64,000 nt of DNA from Acanthosepion esculentum. Taxonomy: Eukaryota > Mollusca > Cephalopoda > Sepiida > Sepiidae. Position numbers and translations under genes: made by a program. This document shows positions 9,540-20,702 of this stretch, in pieces. The first letter of the stretch is position 1. The number at the start of each line of letters is the position of its first letter. The stretch spans positions 42,826,935-42,890,934 of the forward strand of contig OZ038508.1 of NCBI GenBank assembly GCA_964036315.1. The letters run 5' to 3'. The notes below the pieces were generated by a model, which was not told where the DNA came from, made no database searches, and saw only the letters and a program-made list of their open reading frames with translations.

Positions 9540-11052
9540 CCAGCAATACATTTAAAACAAAATTATATATATATATATTACCAGCAATACATTTTAAAAA
9601 AATATATATATTACTGGCAATACGTTTTAAAATATATATATATATATATTACCAGCAATACATTTTTAAAAATATATATATATTACTAGCAATTTTTAAA
9701 AAAATATATTACCAGCAATACATTTATAAAAAATATATTACCAGCAATACATTTAAAAAAAACATATTACCAGCAATACATTTAAAAAAAACATATTACC
9801 AGCAATACATTTAAAAAAAACATATTACCAGCAATACATTTAAAAAAAACATATTACCAGCAATACATTTAAAAAAAACATATTACCAGCAATACATTTA
9901 AAAAAAACATATTACCAGCAATACATTTTAAAAAAACATTACCAGCAATACATTTAAAAAAAACATATTACCAGCAATACATTTAAAAAAAACATATTAC
10001 CAGCAATACATTTAAAAAAAATATATTACCAGCAATACATTTAAAAAAAATATATTACCAGCAATACATTTAAAAAAAATATATTACCAGCAATACATTT
10101 AAAAAAAATATATTACCAGCAATACATTTAAAAAAAATATCTTACCCGCAATACATTTAAAAAAAATATCTTACCCGCAATACATTTAAAAAAAATATCT
10201 TACCAGCAATACATTTAAAAAAAATATATTACCAGCAATACATTTAAAAAAAATATATTACCAGCAATACATTTAAAAAAAATATATTACCAGCAATACA
10301 TTTAAAATATATTACCAGCAATACATTTAAAATATATTACCAGCAATACATTTAAAAAAATATATTACCAGTAATACATTTAAAAAAATATATTACCAGC
10401 AATACATTTAAAAAAAATATATTACCAGCAATACATTTAAAAAAAATATATTACCAGCAATACATTTAAAAAAAATATATTACCAGCAATACATTTAAAA
10501 AAAATATATTACCAGCAATACATTTAAAAAAAATATATTACCAGCAATACATTTAAAAAAAATATATTACCAGCAATACATTTAAAAAAAATATATTACC
10601 AGCAATACATTTAAAAAAAATATATTACCAGCAATACATTTAAAAAAAATATATTACCAGCAATACATTTAAAAAAAATATATTACCAGCAATACATTTA
10701 AAAAAAATATATTACCAGCAATACATTTAAAAAAAATATATTACCAGCAATACATTTAAAAAAAATATATTACCAGCAATACATTTAAAAAAAAAATATT
10801 ACCAGCAATACATTTAAAAAAAAAATATTACCAGCAATACATTTAAAAAAAATATATTACCAGCAATACATTTAAAAAAAATATATTACTAGCAATACAT
10901 TAAAAAAATGTATTACTAGCAATACATTAAAAAAATGTATTACTAGCAATACATTAAAAAATGTATTACTAGCAATACATTAAAAAAATGTATTACTAGC
11001 AATAACAATCTTGTCGGCATTAAATAACCCATCAAGTTTGATAACCCGTGTG
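8742..11052 (+). mobile_element. Tandem-array element, copy 1
   Basis: It has three parts: a left flank (8742-8943) with GTCCTGGGTA, CTATGACGATAAA, GCCTCTGATCAG-like and TTTTGAGGAGC blocks; a 2-kb array (8944-11005); and a right flank (about 11006-11052) with TTGTCGGCATTAAATAACCC. All three parts recur in the same order on the opposite strand at 59388-61705. Array lengths are nearly equal in the two copies although the units have diverged. There is no coding sequence. Non-autonomous Helitron-type elements with central tandem repeats are known from molluscs, but I cannot see diagnostic Helitron ends, so the class is open. Confidence 0.75.
8944..11005 (+). repeat. Minisatellite, about 29-bp unit with embedded TA runs
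   Basis: The unit is ATTACCAGCAATACATTT followed by A6-8 and a TAT junction, with period 29 in the most regular part (10400-10760). From 9079 to 9540 the A/T junction has expanded into (TA)n tracts of up to about 55 bp. Later units vary mainly in poly-A length. CTTACCCGC variants occur at 10140-10200, and the last five units (10880-11000) share a TACTAGC variant. Confidence 0.97.
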
Positions 11053-11852
11053 ATAAACTAAACCTGTTCACTTCTAAGTGATAATTATCTGTGAAGCTGA
11101 AACAAAATTATGTTTATTATATAATAAGGTTATTTAGACAATATTGTAAGTTTAGTACACTCACTGATGTTCGTATTCACTATACAGTAACAAAACTTAA
11201 ACTTATAAACCATTACGTGTACAGAGATATATGTATGTTTTACAGGAATTATTTTTTGTATTTTTCTTACTGTAATTTAGTCCAAAGTCGAAGTAGCTTC
11301 GTGTAAATAAGACTCGGTTTTCATATGTTCAAAATCGTTTCTTTATTTCTCTTTCAGAGAAACGAACTATTTTATTTTTCGAATTTATAATGGAATCGCT
11401 CGTCGTAAATCGAAAGTTCCTGCCAGAAAAGTGTAAAAACCAGTAAAAATAAATAGAAAGATTCTCAAAGAACTACTTGATAAAGAGAAGCCATTTTAAA
11501 TCGGCCACAGTAAATTTTGCTCCACCTTGTAAGTATTCATTGGTTCGTAACATTAAAATTATGAGAAAGGTTCTCTTTATCGGCGATGTCACACCTTCCA
11601 ACCTCAAATCGTCATTAACGGAGCGATTATAATCGCTATTAATATATCATTCGTAATAGACATTCAACAACAAAAAACATTAATAATAATTTTATTATTA
11701 CCAATGTTCATTGGAATTTTCTGGACGCCATCTCAGGGAAAGCAGTAAAAGAAAAACACATTCCGCCTTTATTTGAAAATTTAGAATTGAAATGCGTTTT
11801 GATCTACAGGCATTTCGGTAAAGTTTAATTTAGAAAGTAAAAATTTTATATA
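11053..11852. other. AT-rich stretch, no gene seen
   Basis: A 71-codon frame at 11091-11306 has no recognisable domain. No repeat match was seen. Confidence 0.45.
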
Positions 11853-11920
11853 CAGGGTGCGATGGCTAAATTTTATAAATTACGAAAAAATTTAAAATAA
11901 CACTGATATCTCATTTTAAC

Positions 11921-11974
<54 letters not shown>

Positions 11975-12470
11975 CATAAAAATATCTTTAAATACGGAAC
12001 AGGAAATTTATTCAAAATCGTAATTCGAGTCAAACACGGGCTGCTGACAACCTCGGGAACTATTGCAACTCTTCTGAAAGTTCACTTTATGTTGGGAAAA
12101 GCTGACATAACCCTTGCCTTCAGTTCATATTTGATGTTACAAAGAGTTTTGTTGGTCTCTCGCAGAAGTGAGATCAACATATAATAATGAACGTGATTGC
12201 AGTCTGAAGAGTTAGGTAGCCACATGTAAGAGGTGATGTGGCCGCAGAAGTTTTCGACAGCCATACAGGATACTGTTTGTATGGCATAGGTTCTTCCAAT
12301 AAACACCCCATTGACCTATAGCAGCACTCCCTCCTGAGGACACTTGATGCCGTCCTGCGGTGTATTTTGATGCCCTTGGAAGGATGAATGGAGGCATAAC
12401 GTTGCCATCACTACGGATAACTTCAAATATGTTCGAAATCACCATTAGAATCATCCAACTATTTCCGAGG
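11853..12470 (-). mobile_element. mariner-like transposon remnant with one inverted-repeat end
   Basis: The end CAGGGTGCGATGGCTAAATT starts right after a TA and looks like a mariner-type terminus. It is followed by ACACTGATATCTCATTTTAA, which is shared with the copy at 3395-3740. A (TA)n run has expanded inside the element at 11922-11973. The other end was not found. Confidence 0.65.
12082..12454 (-). pseudogene. mariner-like transposase pseudogene
   Basis: Two overlapping frames are needed. The first (12454 to about 12300) reads SDGNVMPPFILPR, matching the stretch after the first catalytic Asp of this group. The second (12306-12082) reads VENFCGHITSYMWLPNSSDCN, then HVHYYM, RETNKTLCN and KYELKARV. 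The segment with the second catalytic Asp (a QQDxAPxH-type motif) is missing between GRTYAIQT and AVENF. The third Asp, normally in a xDYY context, is His. The copy is therefore inactive twice over. The sister fragment at 3395-3740 keeps that third Asp. Confidence 0.75.
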
Positions 12471-12529
12471 TCTTTTTACATTATACAATCTCACAGACTA
12501 CCGTGAAATTAATTTAACTGGCATTGGTT

Positions 12530-13655
12530 ATACACAAACAATGGATTTATGGTTATGAAGAACTCTACGATCTTTAAAATCGGTAAAAATAAAAATATAT
12601 TACATAAAGAATTTAAAAGCCTAAACTTAAAATTTACTGTAAGCACTAATTAAAAAAATTAACTTCCTCGATATAACATTAGATTTAATGAAAAATGTAT
12701 AGATACCTTATAAAAACCCAATATCAATCCTTTATATATACACCCTAAATTAAATCCTCCTCCATCTATAATTAAGCATATACCTTAATCTATCGAAAAA
12801 AGAATATGTATAAATTCAGAAATTGAGAAAGATTTTTATGAACACATTAATTTTTATAATAAGCTCTAAAACATAGTGGCTACAAAAGCCCAAATCTAAC
12901 TTATATCAAAGAAATGGAAAGCATAGAAAAACAGAAGTAGTAAAATAATTTGGTATACACCCCCATAAAACCAAATGGTAAAGAACGAATTAGGACATAA
13001 GTTCCTTGCATTAATAGTTAGTTTACTTTCTCTAGGAAAGTGCTTAAGTAATATTTTCAATAAAAATACACTAAAATTAAGTTACATCTGTACTGAAAAC
13101 TTAGAAAAAATTATTAAGAAGCAATGTTAATATCTTCAATAAACACTTAGACTAAAAATTTAGACAATATAAAAAGAAAAAGATATGAAGATAAACAAAA
13201 TTTTGTAACTGTAGAAATCCTCATAATTATCCTCTACAAAATAAATGTCGCACGGAATCATTAGTATACCAACGCAATATCTCATCTATTGAGAATCCAG
13301 AAAACATAAAAATCTATATAAGTTGCACAAGCCATGAGTTCAAAAAGAGGTTCAATCCACCTTAAACTTCATTTAGGATGAATACAGAAATCAGACATCC
13401 CTTTCAAAATATTTCTGGCATTTAAAAGACTCCAACACCTACAGTAAAATGGAAATTAATAAGAAAAGCTAGAATATGTAGGTCATTAAATGACCCATGT
13501 CCTTTGTGCATACACAAGAAACTATATATTACTAAACTTATAAAAAATAAAAATTTAATGAATCAAAGAAATGGAATAGCTATTCTTTGCCGTCATTATC
13601 AAAAAGTTTTCTTAAATAATATTTAAGAATAAAAAAATGGGAGCGGGTAATATAC
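12530..13655 (+). pseudogene. Penelope-like retroelement fragment, lineage 2 (RT end plus GIY-YIG)
   Basis: Frameshifted but continuous homology can be read on the plus strand. INFLDITLDLMKN lies at about 12656-12700, with HPKLNPPPSIIKHIP and SIEKRI at 12750-12800, SKIIWYTPP at 12945-12970 and FNKNTLKLSY near 13055-13090. A Cys-rich CNCRNP block lies at about 13207, followed by NIKIYISCTSHEFKKRF at about 13308-13360, a decayed GIY-YIG-type nuclease start. ICRSLNDPCPLCIHKK lies near 13480-13530. An RT followed by a GIY-YIG nuclease defines EN+ Penelope-like elements. At least ten stops or shifts break it. The N-terminal half is missing. It differs clearly from the copy at 28.2-30.5 kb. Confidence 0.65.
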
Positions 13656-13994
13656 ATAGTTATATTTGATATGAAAAAATAATTTTAAATACTTTAAGTA
13701 ACTATTACATTTATTTGATTTAAAAACAAATATAGTCTATTAGTAATTAAGAGTAAAAATATTTTAAAATTGTAGTCAAATATAACGTATTCTAACCCAA
13801 ACACACCTTTTAGAAATAATCTTAAGTATACAAGTACGAAAAAAAAATGCCGAAAAACTTTGTCGTTAATAAAAAAAAAAAAGAAAAATACATACGACAT
13901 GCGTTTAACGGATGTCAGAATTCGTTGAAAAATACACCCTTCCCCTCCCTAAACTTGACCTCTTTTTCGAAGGTAACTCATAATTGATACAATA
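13656..13994. other. AT-rich 3' flank of the Penelope-like fragment
   Basis: Probably 3' non-coding sequence of the element upstream; no hammerhead-like motif is visible here. Confidence 0.35.
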
Positions 13995-14115
13995 ATAGTT
14001 AATAAAAATGAACATTTGTGTTGAGATTATCCAGTATTCACTGCCATGAAGGAGGACTGATATTACATAACAGTTCACTATTGTCTTTGTTCCTAACGAG
14101 ATCTATTTCATAATA
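13995..14115 (-). pseudogene. LINE B reverse-transcriptase fragment, copy 2
   Basis: On the minus strand it reads approximately NSELLCNISPPSWQ in shifted frames. It aligns base by base with the SxLLYGSECW segment of the other LINE B copies (CAGTATTCACTGCCAT near 14034). Short and broken. Confidence 0.5.
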
Positions 14116-14741
14116 AAGGGGTTCCAATAACTTGGACATATTTTAAATGGGAATTTAGTTTAAGAGTCTAATGATTATTTTTTCGTTTTCTTTCCGATTT
14201 GGCGGATATTTGGGTGATATTATTTTTCACACATAATTGTCGTGAATTAAATAACATTATGCAATAGAGAAATAAATCAATTTTCACAAAACCACTGATT
14301 TATTTACTGCTGACTTTGATCCGTCTTAATGAAACACCGTTTACATTGCTTGGCATTTGGGAGACTTTCGCTATCCCAGTGCGCCTTCGGATTGAACTGT
14401 CACACTTTCTATCATCATAGTATTGTAAATAAACTGAAAATAAAAAAATAAATTTCTCATAAAATTTTTTAAATATGTAAAAATTAAATTAAATTAAATA
14501 TTAGTTTATTTATATTCATAGATTTACGAGAGAAAAATCTTATTCAATTATTAATTGCTTGGAAGCAACATTTCAGTTCGAATCGACATTACCGTAACAA
14601 ATTAAAATTGCCAGCATCATTATCATAGAAATTATATAGAATATTGGGGAATTCGTGAATGCTTTTATGTTGGAAAAACCGGACAAGTCCAAATACACTG
14701 GATACATTTTATATCTGTGTAGGTGTGCTAACACACACACA
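14116..14741. other. No gene seen
   Basis: AT-rich with stops in all frames; no recognised repeat. Confidence 0.45.
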
Positions 14742-14742
14742 G

Positions 14743-14802
<60 letters not shown>

Positions 14803-14818
14803 ATGTGTGTGTGTGTAT
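14742..14818. repeat. (TA)n-(TG)n microsatellite
   Basis: TA repeats followed by TG repeats with two TATG interruptions. Two short frames overlap it and are artefacts. Confidence 0.95.
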
Positions 14819-15982
14819 TTTGGCAGAAAAATCTTTTAGACATGTCTGATTGAATAAATTACAAACAGCATTTCTGCTTATTTTATCATAATCCCTTTAT
14901 AATCACGAATTTTTTTTCGTAGATTGCAATAGAATAAGGCAGGAAATGTGCCCTAACAGTGAGAATCACTTATTTGCCCAAGTACTTTCCTTCGTTTCGA
15001 TGATCACAAAAAAGATGGGAAATAAAAATAATTCTCACTGTTACAGTTCATTTCTTACCTTATTCAATTGTAATATACGGAAAAATATTCGTGAATATGA
15101 AAGGATTATGATAAAAATAAGCAGACTATCAGATTATTCATGTCTGACGAATATGTCTCTTTGAGCAAGCTCAGCTGACCTTATAAAAACTTACGAAACG
15201 AAAATATTTTTGTATTTCATAAGACTCAGAGAAGAAAGGGGAGAGATTTGATGCAAATTAATGGGTTTTGATTGCGACATGTTTAACTATGAACATCGGC
15301 AATTACATTTCCTTGCTAAACTTAAAAGATTATATTCATAGTGACAAGAACCTCTGAGACTGAATTTATCATGAGGCCTTCAAAAATTAATTTTTGAACG
15401 CATTTAATACATATGTTTCTATATGATTCCAAAGGCTTTGCTGACAAACAAGTATTTTTAGTGTGTTTAATCTTAAATTTCTTTTATGTTTATATATTTT
15501 TTTACATCGCAGGAGAAAGAAATAAGTGATGATTTGCTATGTAACTTTACGCCTCATATACACCAAGACATGCAATACAATTTCACCACAGGTAAAGAAG
15601 ATTCTTGATCCAACAAATGTGGCTTTGCAGAAAGATGCTAAGAATAAAATGGATGGAGAATTTAATATATTTACTGTAAATAGAAGACAGATTTACAATG
15701 ATATACGAAATCAGAATGAGGTAGCTGGCCTTTCAGTAGAAAGGAGGCCTGGAATATTTGACATTCCTAAGACATATTGAAGTCACGAGGGACAGAGGAA
15801 GCAATAAATCACTTACCTCACGGGTTCGTGTAAATGAATGGCAAAAAGGGAGGGTGAACTATATAAAAAAGACAAACATTGTAGGATGTTGTAAAGAGCC
15901 ATGAGCGCCTACATACTGAAGGGACATTATAAATATTCTATTTGTTACATGCAGGTTTCTGATATAATGATGTTACATATAA
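14819..15982. other. No recognisable gene; one 84-codon open frame
   Basis: An open frame at 15526-15780 has less biased composition than most in the window (PQVKKILDPTNVALQ, GEFNIFTVNRRQIYND). I do not recognise it, and it has no neighbouring splice or promoter evidence. It could be a decayed transposon fragment or chance. Confidence 0.35.
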
Positions 15983-16163
15983 GATATATACAAGGTATCT
16001 TACATTAATTGCACAACTCCGAGTTTCATGCCAAAGCAAGCTTCAAGTGCTGGGATTATATTTATTTTTATTAATATAAATAAAAATAAATATAATTCAA
16101 TCACTTGAAAATTGCTTCGGCATGAAACTCGGAGTTGTGCAATTAATTTAAGATATGTATATC
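15983..16163. mobile_element. MITE-like hairpin element, about 180 bp
   Basis: Two arms of roughly 80 bp (15983-16074 and 16078-16163) are reverse complements at about 90% by eye. They share TTGCACAACTCCGAGTTTCA, GCTTC/GAAGC and CACTTGAA blocks, with a centre of TTTATT-type sequence. No coding capacity. Target-site duplication is not clear. High arm identity suggests recent origin or selection for the fold. Confidence 0.8.
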
Positions 16164-16194
16164 AAATAACTTGTAACGTTGAGCACAATTTACA

Positions 16195-16240
16195 TACGTA
16201 CATACATACATACATACGTACGTACATACGTACGTACGTA
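16195..16240. repeat. (TACA/TACG)n tetranucleotide repeat
   Basis: About eleven tetranucleotide units alternating TACA and TACG. Confidence 0.9.
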
Positions 16241-16559
16241 GATTCAAATGTCATCTTGGTTGATACAGTCACAGCATTAAACTCTTTTTTGTGTATGTCT
16301 GGGTGTGATAACTTCGACGTGATTCCTCTGCCTTCTAGACAATTTTATTTCTGTGATTTGAACAGCGTCTATACAGACACGTTATTAACTGACCTGGTCA
16401 CCAGCCAACCTAAATTGTTAGATATTGCACGATGTCAGTATGTCCCTGATTTAGTCAATGTTTTTCTTGTGCTAATCACCGACAGGTATTTCGCCTGAAT
16501 TCAACTATCACCACCAGACAAAAATTATTTCCTTAAGCATCAGAGGGAGAATACTTCTG

Positions 16560-17194
16560 CTGCCATCAAAGGCTTTTCAGATGCCCTACATGGGAAAGGG
16601 GGGCGCGTTCACGTCCCGTGTTGTCCTCCACCTCCTCCTCATCATCTATGTGTTTTGTTTCTTCAGTATATAGGCGATCATGGCCATCCGCCACTTTCTA
16701 TTTTGTCTGGATCAAGTTTTTCTCTTTGCTAAGCCCCACTGCAATCCTTCCCCTCGCATTAACACAAACTCATCAGGTAAGTGGTTCACTGCCTTTCCCT
16801 ATTTCTTGCACCCTCTATATACCCAATGACGGTTTTTTTTTAACCCTCTTCGCTCATGATGTGACCAAGGAATTTTAGCAGTATTTTCCTGATTTTGAGT
16901 AGAAGTGTTATTTTTGTTGCCATTTTCTAGAAAGGTTTCTTGTTGCTTACTAGCTCCATCCAGGGAATTCATTAATATTTTTCTGTAGAATCAAGTTTCT
17001 TTTGGTTCTTATTTTCTCCTCTTTTGTGAGAAAATTGCCCAACATTCACTCCATAGAAGTGGATAGATATCACATAGAAGCAAAGAAAAAAGCGCTAGAA
17101 TACTAACAAAATTATTCAGTTTCTCAGCACCTTGCTTAGGTTTTAGAATGCCTCTTTCGCTTTTCCAATGCAGGTCCGGATCTCTATGTCGCAA
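16560..17194 (-). pseudogene. LINE B reverse-transcriptase fragment, copy 3
   Basis: Minus-strand reading gives HRDPDLHWKSER, ILKPKQGAEKLNNF and LLWSECWAIFSQKRRK (17194-17009). This is the segment ending in the LLYGSECWxI motif found just after the polymerase core. A shifted frame near 16890-16850 then gives LLKFLGHIMSEEGL, the conserved block that follows in this protein type. The rest toward 16560 is degraded. The polymerase active site is not visible. This is the best preserved LINE B copy in the window. Confidence 0.65.
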
Positions 17195-17640
17195 GTTTAC
17201 ATCTTCTATTAAAATTCTTCACAGATATTTAAACAGACACGGGAAAATCCCTCTACCATGAAGGCATCCAGTCGTTTTCATCTTAAGACTGTCTACTACG
17301 TCTACGATAATATATGGCAAGGTCTTTTTGAATTTTATACTGGCGTCTTATTCAATCCATGAGGGTAGATTTTTACAATTCCACTGTACATGCTGAGGGT
17401 GATAATTCGTATTAATCTTTGTCATGCCGCATTTTCTTGTCCCCTGAACCGGATTATGTTAATTTCACTACCTCACCTAAAGAATGAAATCAGTACAACC
17501 AGGTAATTGTAGAAACCTATCATATAAAGCCATCCACAAAATAATTAGATGCTGGAATTGAAGCACAAAACGATTATATCATCCGAAAAAGTTGTTATAA
17601 ATTTCGTAAACTACGACATTTAAAAAGAAAAATACACACA
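17195..17640. other. No gene seen
   Basis: Possibly further LINE B sequence upstream of the fragment at 17194, but no motif is readable. Confidence 0.35.
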
Positions 17641-17745
17641 CACACACGTGAAAACCAGTCCATAAAACTATATACAGATGACCTGAAAATTGCATTCAAG
17701 ACTGTCGACGCTCGATGTTGACCTCAGTGCACACGTTTATATTTA
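17641..17745 (-). repeat. Dispersed repeat module X, copy 4
   Basis: The reverse complement of 17687-17735 reads CACTGAGGTCAACATCGAGC then GTCGACAGTCTTGAATGCA, matching copy 1. It is followed by CAAAATCTGTCTGAGATGAG, which matches 1259-1285 next to the first fold-back. Confidence 0.6.
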
Positions 17746-17789
17746 ATATATTTCTCTGCTTCAAAATCTGTCTGAGATGAGATATTGTA

Positions 17790-18068
17790 ACTATTTACAT
17801 CATTCGAACTGCTGTTCTCATCTTTATTGATATATTCACGATGTTTTGGCCGTTGAACGCCCCGGCCTTCTTCAGCTTACGTACGTTTGAATTTCGAACC
17901 GGAAGCTTTATTTAGTTCACGTGGGAACAATGTACCCCGGTGGACTAAAAGTGCTATGTTCGAAATTCCAACGCATATCACCTGAAGAATGCCGGTGCAT
18001 ACAGCGACCGAAACGTCGCGAATATGACAAAGATGAGGACAACAATGATGTAAATAGTGTAAATATTT
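17790..18068. mobile_element. Second fold-back element, short form
   Basis: Arms at about 17790-17900 and 17955-18068 are imperfect reverse complements (ACTATTTACATCATT edges, GTCCTCATCTTT, ACGTTTCGGTCGCTGTA and GAATTTCGAAC blocks). It is the same family as 1296-1775 but lacks most of the inner arm. Confidence 0.75.
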
Positions 18069-18120
18069 TTGTCCGTGTTATTCAGCACATTTTCCTCATA
18101 AATATAGTATGCCTTAAAAC

Positions 18121-18162
18121 TGTGTGTGTGTGTGTCTGTGAGTGTGTGTGCGTGTGTGTGTG
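18121..18162. repeat. (TG)n microsatellite
   Basis: TG repeats with CTG, AG and CG interruptions, flush after CCTTAAAAC. Confidence 0.95.
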
Positions 18163-19484
18163 AAACGGAGTGACGTTATAGTCATTTTAAAAAGATGGGT
18201 CATTATAGCCAATATTAATTTCTTATTTTCAGTTTCAACAAAATTATCTTTCGATTTTCAGTTTTAGAAATTCGTGTGTTTTGCTTTAAGATGTATTTTC
18301 TTTAGCTAATTATGAAAAATGATTAAAATCTGCGGTTTATCGAAGCGTGATTATTGATCCGAAAATATTTCCATTGTTGAATGACACCGCTGACTTTTCG
18401 CTCAGCACCGAATAAAAAAAATAAAAGCAAGAATCGCTGATTATTAATGAGATACTATTAAGCCGATCGATATTCTGCACATCCCTTTCTTTCTGTCTTG
18501 GCAGATCTCTTTGTTATGTTGTCTCTGGAATTATCAATAAATAAACTCCAAATGATTTGCAGTTATGACAAAGACAAGTGAAGAAATCGATTGCAAGAAT
18601 ATCGCAATGCTATGAACCGTAATATTCAGCAAAAATAGTGTTTTATATATATATATATATATATATCTCATTGAGAATAACCCAGTGTATGTGTCTGTTG
18701 TGACGTTTAGTATAAGACTTACAATATATTGAACGTAGGATAGACTGTGCTAGGTGTAGTTTCGCTCAACAATGCTACAAAATCAAGAGATGTTAAGAAA
18801 TGGAGACCTTAAATAGCCTCGTCAGATGTAGACATTCATAAGCATGCAATTCATAGCAATCAACTTGTTCAGAAACGTCTAAACTATCAGTTATATTCAA
18901 CAGTATTCTCTGATCAATAACGAAAAATGGCTTCATGCGAACACATCTTATAGATCATAAAGAAAACCACCCTTTTTCTGATCTTATAAACTAGAGTTAC
19001 AGAATCATAAACGAAGATTCTTACCAAATAATAAGAAGCACATAATTTGATGACATGAAACAGCAGCAGAGACTAAAATGAATACCGCGTGTAACTAGAA
19101 TGGAAAATGAGGTTATGAAGATGTTTGTCTACACTATTTAGACAAATGTTAGGAAGGAATATTCCATTAATATCAGAGATAGCGATAGACATTTTTAAAC
19201 CTGACAAACTACTGTCCCAAAAAGAAAAGAAAATATGTGAATAAAATTATTTTATTAATTTCGACCGAAAGTAAAACTTGAGATGAATCTTTTTGTATGG
19301 AAACAGCTAACTTACCATATATGCGCGTGCGTATATCTGTCAGTTCCAACACGTATATATTATTAACAATTGGTGTAATCACATAGATATATATCAATCA
19401 TGCACAGAGATGCACATAAATACACACAGGCTAAATAAATTGTTCCTCTAGTAAAGCATTTTGGTTATCATAGCTTATTAGATA
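18163..19484. other. No gene seen; one dispersed-repeat segment
   Basis: A TA run is at 18640-18666. About 18805-18900 (TAGCCTCGTCAGATGTAGA and TTGTTCAGAAACGTCTA) resembles 46778-46840 in the same orientation, so it is a dispersed repeat of unknown class. The rest is unrecognised. Confidence 0.45.
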
Positions 19485-20700
19485 CAGGGGTTGGACAAAA
19501 TAATTGGAACAGGTCGAATTCCACTCTTATATTTCAAAGACCTATTATATTAAGAAATATAACTAAAACTTCGTAATTGCAGGTTATATTTATTGTAAAT
19601 ACTTTTATTTATCTAATTTAATGTCTGTCTTATTTATTTTTAGAATTTAGTCAAATTTAAGCTAAATGCTTGATTTCTATGAATTCGAAAGTAGGCGAAT
19701 TGTTGGAGCTCGCATGGCAGGAGGCTCCATCACTTAGGTTGCTGAACGGTTTGGTTTTTCAAGAGCTACCTCATCAAGAACTATGACGCAATTCGAGAAA
19801 CTGGGCAAAACCTCTAGCAACCGTAGCATTTTGGGCCAGGCTTGCAAACATCCTGACAGCGACCGACGTGCATTTATACGCAAAGTGCAAAGAATCCTTG
19901 GACTACTGCAGCCAAAGTGACTGCTGAGTTCAATAATCATCTGAATAGTCTAGTTTCTACTACAACTGTTCGTCATGAGCTCCATACGGCTGGATATCAT
20001 GGAAGAGCTGCCATAAGGAAACCTCATCTCTTCACTCGCAACATTCAGAAGAGGTTGAAGTGGTCCAGAGATCACAATGCCTTGTCTGCAGACCAATAGA
20101 AGCAAGTCATATTCTCAGACAAGTCCAGTTTTTCTCTTTTCCCAACTGCAGAGCGAGTTTATGTGTGGAGTCAGCCCAAAGAAGCTTACAACCCTGACCA
20201 CTTTCTTCTAACAGTGAAGCATGGAGGTGGATCAATGATAGTTTGGGCCACCATATCGAAATGTCTGGGTAAAATATTTTCCCTACATGGTAGAATCAAC
20301 AGCAAAGATTACCTGAACATTTTGGGTGAACATGTTCATCCAATGGCCCAGACTTTATCCCCTGCTCAAGTGGTTAAGAATTGGTATGAAGAGCATGAAA
20401 GTGAGCTAGAACATATGGAGTGGCCTCCCTAATCTCCAGATATCAATATTATTGAACATTTGTGGTGCATTTTGGAGCGACAAGTTAGGAGCCGCTATCC
20501 TCCACCGCCGTGTCTTAAAGAGCTAGAGCAGGCGTTAATGGAAGAATAACTGAAAATTCCTCTGGATGAAGTTAGGAAGTAGTAGGATTCCATTTCTAGA
20601 TGTATTAAAGCTGTATGTGAGGCTAAAGGAGGACCAACTCCATATTAAATACATTTTCTTTGAATTCAACAAGTGTTTCAATTATTTTGTCCAACCCCTG
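19485..20700 (+). mobile_element. Full-length but dead Tc1-like transposon, 1216 bp
   Basis: Terminal inverted repeats begin CAGGGGTTGGACAAAATAAT on each strand and match at 26 of 27 bases. A TA dinucleotide flanks both ends (19483-19484 and 20701-20702), the expected Tc1/mariner target duplication. A transposase pseudogene fills the interior. Length is as expected for Tc1-like elements with short inverted repeats. Confidence 0.93.
19671..20645 (+). pseudogene. Tc1-family transposase pseudogene
   Basis: The N-terminal DNA-binding region reads ESRRIVGARMAGGSIT, stop, VAERFGFSRATSSRT from 19671. A frameshift near 19890 leads into TTAAKVTAEFNNHLNSLVST. The catalytic core has VIFSDKSSFSLFPTAE with the first Asp intact (20118-20120), then VKHGGGSMIVWATIS and HGRINSKDYLNILG. 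About 18 residues that normally carry the second catalytic Asp (an FQxDNxPxH-type motif) are missing where LSPAQ meets VVKNWYEEHE, near 20370. The third residue, Glu in DINIIEHLW (20454-20456), is intact. Further stops are TAG at 20097 (Trp expected) and TAA at 20430 (Gln expected). Confidence 0.93.
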
Positions 20701-20702
20701 TA

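Noticed and set aside
16112..16498. 128-codon plus-strand frame
   Set aside because: It begins inside the hairpin element and runs through a TACA/TACG repeat (YIHTYIRTYIRTY). The remainder has no recognised domain, so it is probably chance.
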